Source of the DNA: Actinacidiphila paucisporea
GTDB taxonomy: Bacteria; Actinomycetota; Actinomycetes; Streptomycetales; Streptomycetaceae
DNA length: 64,000 nt
Reading direction: 5' to 3'
Assembly (NCBI RefSeq): GCF_900142575.1
Contig: NZ_FRBI01000013.1
Coordinates: forward strand, 62,001-126,000
Shown: positions 17,284 to 25,036 of the stretch, one piece after another
Position numbering within the stretch: the first letter of the stretch is position 1
Layout of the letters: each line of letters begins with the position of its first letter
Made by a program: the position numbers and the translations under genes
The notes under the pieces: model-generated
Database searches by the model: none
Seen by the model: the letters and a program-made list of their open reading frames with translations, nothing else
What the model was told of the DNA's origin: nothing

Positions 17284-17401
17284 GGATGACGCCCTCCGGT
17301 CTCGGGGCCTTCGCGGGGGTTATCGGCGAGCACTGCCCGGTCGCCCGACAGCGTGGCCAATGCCCGGATTGGTGGCTGATCCTGACAGAGGAGACGTCCT
17401 C

Positions 17402-17422
17402 CAACAAGGGATTCCGTTGTTG
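17402..17422. promoter_or_regulatory. inverted repeat CAACAA-N9-TTGTTG upstream of potD
   Basis: A perfect 6-bp inverted repeat lies in the divergent region 119 nt upstream of the potD start and 144 nt upstream of the deaminase gene. The local sequence is AT-richer than its surroundings. It could be the operator for a polyamine-responsive repressor of the pot operon. I did not find a second copy by eye upstream of gabT or the Lrp gene. Confidence 0.35.
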
Positions 17423-17565
17423 CCATTTGGTTACGCGACGAAATCTGTGCCCGGGGCTCCCGTTCGACCGGTCCGGGGCCGCCGCGGAGCGGCCGCCGGC
17501 GGCCGTTCTACGATGAAGCGGCACCACCCCGCCGTGACCGCACCCCTTGTCCAGGAGGACCCCGC

Positions 17566-18603
17566 ATGCCCGACAGCGCTCCCGCAGGCGGCCTCGACGC
17601 CTTCATCGCCGGGCTGCCCAAGGCCGAGCTGCACGTGCACCACGTGGGGTCCGCCTCACCGCGGATCGTGGCGGAGCTGGCCGCCCGGCACCCGGACTCG
17701 GCCGTGCCGGCCGATCCGGCGGCGCTCGCCGACTACTTCAGCTTCCGGGACTTCGCCCACTTCATCGACGTCTACCTGTCGGTGGTCGACCTGATCAGGG
17801 ACGCCGAGGACGTGCGGCTGCTCACCTTCGAGGTGGCCAGGGACATGGCCCGGCAGAACGTGCGCTATGCCGAGCTGACGGTCACGCCGTACAGCTCGAC
17901 GCGGCGCGGCATCCCCGACCGGGACTTCATGGCGGCGATCGAGGACGCCCGCAAGGCGGCGGAGGCGGAGCTGGGCGTGACGCTGCGCTGGTGCTTCGAC
18001 ATCCCCGGCGAGGCGGGGCTCGCCTCGGCGGAGGAGACCCTGCGGCTCGCGGTCGACCTGCGCCCCGAGGGCCTGGTCTCCTTCGGGCTCGGCGGGCCGG
18101 AGATCGGCGTGCCGAGGCCGCAGTTCAAGCCGTACTTCGACCGGGCGCGGGCCGCCGGGCTGCACAGTGTGCCGCACGCCGGGGAGACCACCGGGCCCGA
18201 GACGATCTGGGACGCGCTGCGCGAGCTGGGCGCCGAGCGGATCGGCCACGGCACCAGCGCGGTCCGCGACCCGCGGCTGCTCGACCACCTGGCCGAGCAC
18301 CGCATCCCGCTGGAGGTCTGCCCGACGTCCAACATCGCCACCCGCGCGGTCGCCACGCTCGACGAGCACCCGATACGGCAGATGGTCGAGGCGGGCGTGC
18401 TGGTGACGGTCAACAGCGACGACCCGCCGATGTTCGGCACCGACCTGAACACCGAGTACGCGGTCGCGGCCCGGCTCCTGGAGCTGGACCACCTCGGGGT
18501 GGCGGGGCTGGCGAAGAACGCGGTCGAGGCGTCGTTCCTGGACGCACCCGGCAAGGCGCGGCTGGCCGCCGAGATCGACGCGTACGCGGCCGCATGGCAC
18601 TGA
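17566..18603 (+). CDS. adenosine-deaminase-family enzyme, probable 6-aminodeoxyfutalosine deaminase
   Basis: This 345-residue metal-dependent amidohydrolase has the adenosine deaminase motifs: zinc-binding HVH in KAELHVHHVGSA, then VPHAGETTGPETIWDAL, RIGHGTSAV, and the zinc aspartate in VNSDDPPMFGTDLN. The first motif differs from the ELHLHLEG or ELHxHLDG of true adenosine deaminases. Related COG1816 proteins, including one from S. avermitilis, were shown in published work to deaminate 6-aminodeoxyfutalosine in the futalosine route to menaquinone. Streptomycetes use that route, so I favour this activity, but substrate residues were not verified here. The next gene overlaps its 3' end by 10 nt. 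Confidence 0.8.
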   Translation: MPDSAPAGGLDAFIAGLPKAELHVHHVGSASPRIVAELAARHPDSAVPADPAALADYFSFRDFAHFIDVYLSVVDLIRDAEDVRLLTFEVARDMARQNVRYAELTVTPYSSTRRGIPDRDFMAAIEDARKAAEAELGVTLRWCFDIPGEAGLASAEETLRLAVDLRPEGLVSFGLGGPEIGVPRPQFKPYFDRARAAGLHSVPHAGETTGPETIWDALRELGAERIGHGTSAVRDPRLLDHLAEHRIPLEVCPTSNIATRAVATLDEHPIRQMVEAGVLVTVNSDDPPMFGTDLNTEYAVAARLLELDHLGVAGLAKNAVEASFLDAPGKARLAAEIDAYAAAWH

Positions 18604-19274
18604 CCGTCGCCCACCGGGGCGATCCGTACGTGCACCGCGAGAACACCCTGCCGTCGGTGCGCTCCGCGCTGCTCAAGGGCGCCGACGCCGTCGAGGTCGA
18701 CGTCCAGGTGACCTCGGACGGGGTGCCGGTGCTGCTGCACGACCCGTCACTGGACCGCCTGTGGGGCCACCCGCGGGCGGTCGCCGGGCTGACCCGCGAC
18801 GAGATCGGCCGGCTCACCGGCGGGGCGGTGCCGACGCTGGGCGACGCGCTCGCCGAGCTGGCCCGCCACGCGCACGGCCGGATGCTGCTCGACCTCACCG
18901 ACACCGGGCAGGTCGGCCCCACGCTTGCCGCGGTCCGCGCCGCGGGGGCCGGTGAGCGGGTCTACTACTGCGGCGGGGCGACCGCCATGCGCGCCGTGCG
19001 GGACGCGGACGCGGACGCGGAGATCGCGCTGACCTGGAAGACGTCGGCGTGGCCCGCGCCCGCACTGCTGGCCGAGGTGGCGCCGCGCTGGCTGAACCTG
19101 CGCTTCGGCCTGGTCGACCCGCCGACCGTCGCCTACGCCCGCGAGCACGGCCTGCTGGTGGCGGCCTGGACCGCCGACTGGCGGCGCTCGATGCGCCGCC
19201 TGCTGGCGCTGGGCGCCGACGCGGTCACCACCAACCGCCTGACCGCGCTGCAGCGCCTGACGGGTGATGGGTGA
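18594..19274 (+). CDS. glycerophosphodiester phosphodiesterase family protein
   Basis: This 226-residue TIM-barrel enzyme contains the GDPD signature: AHRGDPYVHRENTLPS with the catalytic His-Arg, then VEVDVQVTSDGVPVLLHDPSLDR with metal-binding Glu and Asp and the second histidine. Family members split glycerophosphodiesters into glycerol 3-phosphate and an alcohol. There is no signal peptide, so it is cytoplasmic. The ATG lies inside the end of the preceding deaminase gene (10-nt overlap), which suggests coupled translation. A link to menaquinone or phospholipid turnover is only positional. Confidence 0.85.
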   Translation: MALTVAHRGDPYVHRENTLPSVRSALLKGADAVEVDVQVTSDGVPVLLHDPSLDRLWGHPRAVAGLTRDEIGRLTGGAVPTLGDALAELARHAHGRMLLDLTDTGQVGPTLAAVRAAGAGERVYYCGGATAMRAVRDADADAEIALTWKTSAWPAPALLAEVAPRWLNLRFGLVDPPTVAYAREHGLLVAAWTADWRRSMRRLLALGADAVTTNRLTALQRLTGDG

Positions 19275-19298
19275 CGGCTGACGGCTGACGGCTGACGG
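19272..19298. repeat. tandem TGACGGC repeat (3 copies plus partial)
   Basis: Three and a part copies of the heptamer TGACGGC begin at the stop codon of the phosphodiesterase gene. The array supplies several stop codons in turn and looks like local slippage; no function is evident. Confidence 0.6.
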
Positions 19299-19302
19299 GG
19301 CA

Positions 19303-19324
19303 CCCCGTGCCCGGCGGCACGGGG
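19303..19324. terminator. bidirectional terminator between convergent genes
   Basis: A perfect 9-bp stem (CCCCGTGCC with GGCACGGGG) and 4-nt loop lies in the 70-nt gap between the convergent phosphodiesterase and aldehyde dehydrogenase genes. It fits a factor-independent terminator working in both directions. Confidence 0.7.
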
Positions 19325-19344
19325 AGCGCCCCTGCGGGGACCGC

Positions 19345-20778
19345 CTAGTCCAGCGACGTCATCACGTGCTTGATCCGCGTGTAGTCCTCGAAGCCGTAGC
19401 CGGACAGGTCCTTGCCGTAGCCGGACTGCTTGAAGCCGCCGTGCGGCATCTCGGCGACCAGCGGGATGTGGGTGTTGATCCAGACGCAGCCGAAGTCCAG
19501 CCGCTTGGACATCCGCATCGCGCGGGCGTGGTCCTTGGTCCACACCGATGACGCCAGCGCGTAGTCGACGCCGTTGGCCCAGGTGAGGGCCTGCTCCTCG
19601 TCGGTGAAGGACTGCACGGTGATGACCGGCCCGAAGACCTCGCGCTGGATGATCTCGTCGTCCTGCCGCAGCCCGGAGACGACGGTGGGCGCGTAGAAGT
19701 AGCCCTGCTCGCCGACGCGGTGGCCGCCGGTCTCGATCCTGGCGTGCGCGGGGAGCCGCTCGATGAAGCCGCTGACCTGGTCGAGCTGGGTGGCGTTGTT
19801 GAGCGGGCCGTAGAGGACGTCCTCGTCGTCGGGCCGGCCGGTCTTGGTGTCGGCGGCGGCCTTGGCGAGGGCGGCGGTGAATTCGGCGTGGATCGACTCG
19901 TGCACCAGGACGCGGGTGGCTGCGGTGCAGTCCTGGCCGGCGTTGAAGTAGCCGGCCACCGCGATGTCCTCGACGGCGCGCGGGATGTCGACGTCCTCGA
20001 AGACCACCACGGGGGCCTTGCCGCCCAGTTCGAGGTGGACCCGCTTGAGGTCCTTGGCGGCGGACCCCGCGACCTCCATGCCGGCCCTGACCGAGCCGGT
20101 GATCGAGGCCATCGCGGGCACCGGGTGCTCGACCATCAGCCGGCCGGTGTCACGGTCGCCGCAGATGACGTTGAAGACGCCCTTGGGCAGGTGCTCGCCC
20201 ACGATCTCGGCGAGCAGCACGGTGGACGCCGGGGTGGTGTCGGACGGCTTGAGCACCACCGTGTTGCCCGCGGCGATGGCGGGCGCGAACTTCCAGACCG
20301 CCATCATCATCGGGTAGTTCCAGGGCGCCACCTGCGCGCAGACCCCGACCGGCTCGCGCCGGACCATGGAGGTCATCCCCTCCATGTACTCCCCCGCGGA
20401 GCGGCCCTCCAGCATCCGCGCCGCACCGGCGAAGAAGCGGATCTGGTCGACCATCGGCGGGATCTCCTCGCTCGTGGTCAGGCCGATCGGCTTTCCGGTG
20501 TTCTCGCTCTCGACCGCGACGATCTCGGCGGCGCGCTCCTCGATCGCGTCGGCGATCCGCAGCAGCGCCTTCTGCCGGTCCGACGGTGTGGTGTCGCGCC
20601 AGCCGGGGAATGCCGCGGCGGCCGCGGCCATGGCCGCGTCGACGTCGTCGGCGCCGGACAGCGGCGCGGTGGCATAGGCCAGGCCGGTCACCGGATTGAC
20701 CACCTCGGTGGTGCGGCCGTCCGCGGCCGCGCGGAATTCTCCGTCGATGTAGTTGCGCAGATTACGGAGTTCGGTCAC
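19345..20778 (-). CDS. gamma-aminobutyraldehyde dehydrogenase
   Basis: This 477-residue NAD-dependent aldehyde dehydrogenase shows QVAPWNYPMMMAVWK, the general-base glutamate in VHLELGGKAPVVVF and the catalytic cysteine in NAGQDCTAATRVLV (about residue 284). This pattern is close to PatD/PuuC-type enzymes that oxidise 4-aminobutanal to GABA, the step before GabT in putrescine breakdown. The GTG start has GGGAG 8 nt upstream. It is divergent from the Lrp/AsnC regulator and the second aminotransferase, which fits a shared regulatory unit. Betaine aldehyde dehydrogenase is the main alternative within the group. Confidence 0.88.
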   Translation of the reverse strand: MTELRNLRNYIDGEFRAAADGRTTEVVNPVTGLAYATAPLSGADDVDAAMAAAAAAFPGWRDTTPSDRQKALLRIADAIEERAAEIVAVESENTGKPIGLTTSEEIPPMVDQIRFFAGAARMLEGRSAGEYMEGMTSMVRREPVGVCAQVAPWNYPMMMAVWKFAPAIAAGNTVVLKPSDTTPASTVLLAEIVGEHLPKGVFNVICGDRDTGRLMVEHPVPAMASITGSVRAGMEVAGSAAKDLKRVHLELGGKAPVVVFEDVDIPRAVEDIAVAGYFNAGQDCTAATRVLVHESIHAEFTAALAKAAADTKTGRPDDEDVLYGPLNNATQLDQVSGFIERLPAHARIETGGHRVGEQGYFYAPTVVSGLRQDDEIIQREVFGPVITVQSFTDEEQALTWANGVDYALASSVWTKDHARAMRMSKRLDFGCVWINTHIPLVAEMPHGGFKQSGYGKDLSGYGFEDYTRIKHVMTSLD

Positions 20779-20946
20779 GGCGATTGCTCCCTGGTCGTCC
20801 GGGTCATGGTGCTCTGTCGGATGTCCACGCACTGAGACAGCTCCCAGCTTAGTCGCAGGACTGCCGTATTCGACATACCCAACTCCCACCGACAACCGAA
20901 TCGGTATCCAGGGCAGGGCTCAGCGACGAATTTCATCGTGCGGGGC

Positions 20947-20984
20947 TTGCGGGACCGTCGACCTCTCCTGCACAGTGGGGCGCG
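20947..20984 (+). promoter_or_regulatory. candidate promoter for the Lrp gene, possibly leaderless
   Basis: TTGCGG (20947-20952) and CACAGT (20971-20976) are separated by 18 nt. The predicted start of transcription falls at about 20983, the position of the GTG codon. No Shine-Dalgarno sequence precedes either possible start codon, so a leaderless mRNA is a fair reading. The hexamers are only moderate matches. Confidence 0.35.
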
Positions 20985-21460
20985 TGGCCACACGTGACAT
21001 GAACGGCGGGGCGCCGTCGATAGACGCGGTGTCGAAGGCGATCATCGAGCAGCTCCAGGAGGACGGCCGCCGCCCCTACGCGGCGATCGGCAAGGCCGTG
21101 GGCCTGTCGGAGGCCGCGGTGCGGCAGCGGGTGCAGAAGCTGCTCGACCAGGGTGTCATGCAGATCGTCGCGGTCACCGACCCGCTCACCGTGGGATTCC
21201 GCCGGCAGGCGATGGTCGGCATCACCGTCGAGGGCGACATCGACCCGGTCGCCGAGGCCCTGGCGGCGCTGGACGAGGTGGAGTACGTGGTGATCACCGC
21301 GGGCTCCTTCGACCTGCTGGCCGAGATCGTCTGCGAGGACGACGACCACCTGCTGGAGCTGATCAACAAACGCATCCGCGCACTGCCCGGCGTGCGCTCC
21401 ACCGAAAGCTTCGTCTACCTCAAGCTCCGCAAGCAGACCTACACCTGGGGAACCAGATAG
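20984..21460 (+). CDS. Lrp/AsnC family transcriptional regulator
   Basis: This protein of about 158 residues has an N-terminal winged helix (DAVSKAIIEQLQEDGRRPYA, then IGKAVGLSEAAVRQRVQKL) and a C-terminal RAM ligand-binding domain (ITAGSFDLLAEIVCEDDDHL, then LPGVRSTESFVYL). Such proteins form octamers that bind amino acids or amines. It is immediately followed, 2 nt later, by the aminotransferase gene and is divergent from the aminobutyraldehyde dehydrogenase, so it probably controls both. The start is GTG 20984 or ATG 20999; the former is chosen because it coincides with a predicted transcription start. Confidence 0.9.
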   Translation: MATRDMNGGAPSIDAVSKAIIEQLQEDGRRPYAAIGKAVGLSEAAVRQRVQKLLDQGVMQIVAVTDPLTVGFRRQAMVGITVEGDIDPVAEALAALDEVEYVVITAGSFDLLAEIVCEDDDHLLELINKRIRALPGVRSTESFVYLKLRKQTYTWGTR

Positions 21461-21462
21461 CC

Positions 21463-22824
21463 ATGAGCGCAGACCTGTCGAAGACGGCGTACGACCACCT
21501 GTGGATGCACTTCACCCGCATGTCGGACTACGAGAACGCCCCCGTGCCGACCATCGTGCGCGGCGAAGGCACGTACATCTACGACGACCGCGGCAAGCGC
21601 TACATCGACGGCCTGTCCGGCCTCTTCGTGGTCAACGCCGGCCACGGGCGGCACGAGCTGGCGCAGACCGCGTACAAGCAGGCGCAGGAGCTGGCCTTCT
21701 TCCCGGTGTGGAGCTACGCCCACCCCAAGGCCGTGGAACTGGCCGAGCGGCTGGCGCACTACGCGCCGGGCGACCTGAACAAGGTCTTCTTCACCACCGG
21801 CGGCGGCGAGGCCGTCGAGACGGCGTGGAAACTGGCGAAGCAGTATCACAAGCTGACCGGCAACCACACGAAGTACAAGGTCATCTCACGGGCCGTCGCC
21901 TACCACGGCACCCCGCAGGGCGCGCTGTCCATCACCGGGCTGCCCGCGCTCAAGGCGCCCTTCGAGCCGCTGGTGCCGGGCGCCCGCAAGGTGCCCAACA
22001 CCAACATCTACCGGGCGCCGCTGCACGGCGACGACCCGGAGGCCTTCGGCCGCTGGGCGGCGGACCAGATCGAGCAGCAGATCCTCTTCGAGGGGGCCGA
22101 CACGGTCGCCGCGGTCTTCCTCGAACCCGTGCAGAACGCCGGCGGCTGCTTCCCGCCGCCGCCCGGCTACTTCCAGCGGGTGCGCGAGATCTGCGACACC
22201 TACGACGTGCTGCTGGTCTCCGACGAGGTGATCTGCGCCTTCGGCCGGCTCGGCACGATGTTCGGCTGCGAGAAGTTCGGCTACGTGCCGGACATGATCA
22301 CCTGCGCCAAGGGCATGACGTCCGGCTACTCGCCCATCGGCGCCTGCATCGTCTCCGACCGGATCGCCGAGCCCTTCTACCGCGGCGGCAACACCTTCCT
22401 GCACGGCTACACCTTCGGCGGCCACCCGGTGTCGGCCGCGGTCGCGCTGGCCAACCTCGACATCTTCGACCGCGAGGGCCTCAACCAGCACGTGCTGGAC
22501 ACGGAGGCCGGCTTCCTCGGCACGCTGGACCGGCTGCGCGACCTGCCGATCGTCGGCGACGTCCGCGGCAACGGCTTCTTCTACGGCATCGAGCTGGTCA
22601 AGGACAAGGCCACCAAGGAGACCTTCACCGACGAGGAGACCGAGCGCGTCCTGTACGGCTTCCTGTCCAAGGCGCTCTACGACAACGGCCTGTACTGCCG
22701 CGCCGACGACCGCGGCGACCCGGTCGTCCAGCTCGCCCCGCCGCTGATCAGCGACCAGGCGCTCTTCGACGAGATCGAGGGCATCCTGCGCACGGTGCTG
22801 ACGGAGGCCTGGACGAAGCTGTGA
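21463..22824 (+). CDS. class III aminotransferase, probable polyamine/omega-amino acid transaminase
   Basis: This 453-residue PLP enzyme has FFTTGGGEAVETAWKLAK (cofactor phosphate), SDEVICAFGRLGTMFG (aspartate contacting PLP) and the Schiff-base lysine in MITCAKGMTSGYSPIGA (about residue 282). It resembles omega-amino acid:pyruvate and putrescine/spermidine aminotransferases rather than GabT, from which it is clearly distinct. With the adjacent aldehyde dehydrogenase it would convert putrescine to aminobutanal and then GABA, a second route beside the flavin oxidase. It is cotranscribed with the Lrp regulator, which ends 2 nt upstream. Confidence 0.88.
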   Translation: MSADLSKTAYDHLWMHFTRMSDYENAPVPTIVRGEGTYIYDDRGKRYIDGLSGLFVVNAGHGRHELAQTAYKQAQELAFFPVWSYAHPKAVELAERLAHYAPGDLNKVFFTTGGGEAVETAWKLAKQYHKLTGNHTKYKVISRAVAYHGTPQGALSITGLPALKAPFEPLVPGARKVPNTNIYRAPLHGDDPEAFGRWAADQIEQQILFEGADTVAAVFLEPVQNAGGCFPPPPGYFQRVREICDTYDVLLVSDEVICAFGRLGTMFGCEKFGYVPDMITCAKGMTSGYSPIGACIVSDRIAEPFYRGGNTFLHGYTFGGHPVSAAVALANLDIFDREGLNQHVLDTEAGFLGTLDRLRDLPIVGDVRGNGFFYGIELVKDKATKETFTDEETERVLYGFLSKALYDNGLYCRADDRGDPVVQLAPPLISDQALFDEIEGILRTVLTEAWTKL

Positions 22825-22843
22825 GGCCGGCGGCCGCGCCGAC

Positions 22844-22898
22844 CCGTACGGACCTCACCCGTACGGACCTCACCCGTAAGGACCTCACCCGTACGGAC
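22844..22898. repeat. 15-bp tandem repeat CCGTACGGACCTCAC
   Basis: Three full copies and one partial copy of a 15-bp unit lie 20 nt after the aminotransferase stop codon. Each contains the palindrome CCGTACGG except copy three, which has one base change. The array is in a 214-nt gap before the ABC ATPase gene. It could bind a protein or be simple slippage. Confidence 0.7.
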
Positions 22899-23038
22899 GG
22901 ATCGGTCCGGCCGGCCGACGCGCCTGCGGGCCTAGGCGGCCACCGCCTGCCTACGGTGCCGGGGAGTGACCGCCCACTCCCCGGCGTCGGCGACACACCG
23001 CCGCCTGCCGCCGGGGGGACGACTCGCGGAGGAACGGC

Positions 23039-23767
23039 ATGGTGGCCCCGCCCGACAACGACGTGCTCTTCGCCCGCACCCTGCGCCACTCCCACCGGGG
23101 CTCGCCGGCCCTGCTCGGCGTCTCGGTCGCGGTGCGCGAAGGAGAGATCCTCGGTGTGGTCGGGCCGCGCGGCAGCGGCAAGACGACGCTGTTGCGCTGC
23201 CTGTCGGGACAGCTGGTGCCCGACCAGGGCGAGGTGTGGTTCAACGGCGCACCCGTGAACACGCTGGGCGCCGCCGCCCGCGACCAGTTGCGCAGGGAGC
23301 GCTTCGGCTGGGTCGGCAGCGAGCCGCACCTGCTGCCCGAGCTGACCGCGTGGGAGAACGCGGCGCTGCCGCTGCTGATGCGCGGCGTCAGGTCACGGGC
23401 CGCCCGCGCCAAGGCCCAGGAATGGCTCGAACGCCTCGACATCGGCGCCGCCGCCCGCAAGCGCCCCGGCGCGCTGCTCCAGTCGGAGTGCCAGCGCGTC
23501 GCGGTCGCCCGCGCCCTGGTCGCGGTGCCCGCCGTGGTCTTCGCCGACGACCCGGCCGCCCCCCTGCACCACGCCGACCGAGCCCAGGTGCTGCGCACCC
23601 TCACCAGCGCGGCCCGCTCCCACGGCGTGACGGTGGTCCTGGCCGGCACCGACCCGGGCACCGCCGCCTACACCGACCGCACGCTGACCCTGCGCGACGG
23701 CCGCTGCGACCAGGCGGTGGCCCCCCAGGACCGCGAGACCCCCGACCCCGCACCGGCGAACGCATGA
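23039..23767 (+). CDS. ABC transporter ATP-binding protein with degenerate signature
   Basis: This 242-residue ATPase has an intact Walker A, GPRGSGKTT (residues 42-50), and the arrangement of LolD/MacB-type exporters. The ABC signature is strongly changed: where LSGGQ is expected (about residue 148) the protein reads LQSECQRVAVARAL. The Walker B region is VVFADDP, with aspartate where the catalytic glutamate normally stands. ATP turnover may therefore be weak, or the protein may act as a regulatory half. The ATG has GGAGGAAC upstream. It is followed, through a 43-codon overlapping frame, by a membrane protein gene that is probably its partner. Confidence 0.85.
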   Translation: MVAPPDNDVLFARTLRHSHRGSPALLGVSVAVREGEILGVVGPRGSGKTTLLRCLSGQLVPDQGEVWFNGAPVNTLGAAARDQLRRERFGWVGSEPHLLPELTAWENAALPLLMRGVRSRAARAKAQEWLERLDIGAAARKRPGALLQSECQRVAVARALVAVPAVVFADDPAAPLHHADRAQVLRTLTSAARSHGVTVVLAGTDPGTAAYTDRTLTLRDGRCDQAVAPQDRETPDPAPANA

Positions 23768-23895
23768 CCCGGCGAAGCGTCCGCGGGCGCGGGCGCGGTC
23801 ACGAGGCGGAGCCGGTCGACGGCTACGAGGGCGGTCAGGTGCGCGGTTTCGCCGGTCCCGGCACCTCCTGCGACTTCCGGGCGGCGTCGTGCTGA
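23764..23895 (+). CDS. possible 43-residue coupled ORF between ABC genes
   Basis: An ATG overlaps the stop codon of the ABC ATPase gene (ATGA), and the frame ends at a TGA that overlaps the GTG start of the next gene by several bases. The predicted peptide is basic and Arg/Gly-rich at its start and has no recognisable domain. It fills the whole 121-nt gap, which suggests either a real coupling cistron or a former N-terminal extension of the membrane protein. No homologue is recognised; the call is tentative. Confidence 0.3.
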   Translation: MTRRSVRGRGRGHEAEPVDGYEGGQVRGFAGPGTSCDFRAASC

Positions 23896-25010
23896 GCTGG
23901 CGGGTGGTGCGCGGGGCCTGGTTGGGCGCCATGGGCCGGTGGCTGACCGTGGTCGCCGCGGCGGCCGGTACGGGCTTGCTGCTGCTGTCCACGCTCGGGT
24001 GGGCGCTGGGAAGTGCGCAGCCGGGTGCCGGGGCCGGGGCGCGGCTGGTGTGGTGCCTGCTGCCGGTCGCGGTGACCGTGCAGCTGGCCGCGACGGTCGG
24101 CCGCGCCCAGCCGCTGGGGTGGCCCCGCCCGGGGCTCGCCGCGATCGGCCTCGGCAGGACCGCGACCGTGCTGATCGGCGCCGCCGGCGCCGCGCTGGCC
24201 TGCGCCGCCGGCAGCGCGGTCGCCCTGCTGGTCTTCCTCTACCTGCGCGGCGACCTGGACGGTGTGCCCTACGCGGGCTCCGCGTCCGGCGTGCTCGGCG
24301 CCGGGCACCGGCTGCCCGTCGCGGGCGCCGCGACGCTGCTGGCGGCGGTGCCGCTGATGGCGGCGGGCGTCGCCGCCGCCGGGCTGTGGCAGCCGCGGGC
24401 GCCGAAGCCGGGTGCCGCGCCCGTGGGGCTGCCGTGGGGTGTCGCGCTGACCGCGGTCGGGCTCGCCGTACAGGTGGGCGCGCCGCGCGGGGACACGCTG
24501 CCGCTGCCCAGCGGCCTCGGTTCCGTGTCGCCCGCGACGGCCGCGGGATGGCTGGTCGCCTCGGCCGGCATGGTGGTCGCCGGGCCCGGCCTGGTGCACC
24601 TGTGCGGGCGGCTGCTCGCCCTGCACCGCCCGGGCGCGCTGCGGCTGCTGGCCGGGCGGGCGATGCAGCAGGAGGCGCGCAGGATCGGCCGTCCCGTCGG
24701 CCTGCTGTGCGCGACGGCGACGGCGGCCGTGGCCGTCTACCACCTGCAGAGCGGCGTCGGCCACCGGTTGGGCCCGCTGACCGCCTTCGCCGCGGCCCTG
24801 ATCGGTGCGTCCGTGCTGGTGATCGCGGGCACCGCGATGCTGGAGGCCAGGAGTGCCAGGGCTCGCTCCACCACGGCGCTGCGCGACCTGGGCGCCTCGC
24901 CGGCCCTGCTGCGGGGCGCGGTCGCGCTGCGCGCCGGGGTGCTGCTCGCGGTCGCGGTCCCCCTGACGGCGGTGGTCGCGGGGCTCGCGACCGTACCGGC
25001 GACCCGGTGA
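23889..25010 (+). CDS. polytopic membrane protein, probable ABC permease partner
   Basis: This 373-residue protein is very rich in Ala, Gly, Leu and Val. It has about eight to ten hydrophobic helices, beginning with WLTVVAAAAGTGLLLLSTLG. Near residue 325 RSARARSTTALRDLGASPAL resembles the loop after a transmembrane helix in FtsX/MacB-like permeases, where the protein contacts its ATPase. Together with the preceding ATPase it suggests an export system of unknown cargo. The start is GTG at 23889 with only a weak upstream site. Its TGA overlaps a possible GTG of the next gene. Confidence 0.7.
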   Translation: MLSWRVVRGAWLGAMGRWLTVVAAAAGTGLLLLSTLGWALGSAQPGAGAGARLVWCLLPVAVTVQLAATVGRAQPLGWPRPGLAAIGLGRTATVLIGAAGAALACAAGSAVALLVFLYLRGDLDGVPYAGSASGVLGAGHRLPVAGAATLLAAVPLMAAGVAAAGLWQPRAPKPGAAPVGLPWGVALTAVGLAVQVGAPRGDTLPLPSGLGSVSPATAAGWLVASAGMVVAGPGLVHLCGRLLALHRPGALRLLAGRAMQQEARRIGRPVGLLCATATAAVAVYHLQSGVGHRLGPLTAFAAALIGASVLVIAGTAMLEARSARARSTTALRDLGASPALLRGAVALRAGVLLAVAVPLTAVVAGLATVPATR

Positions 25011-25036
25011 GCAGGCGGGCGGGCTATCGTGCTGGC

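Noticed and set aside
17566-18603. Plain annotation as adenosine deaminase
   Set aside because: The fold is right, but the changed first motif and published work on relatives make aminodeoxyfutalosine the better substrate hypothesis.
22844-22898. Tandem repeats considered as a CRISPR remnant
   Set aside because: The units are directly adjacent with no spacers, only 15 bp long, and no cas genes occur in the window.
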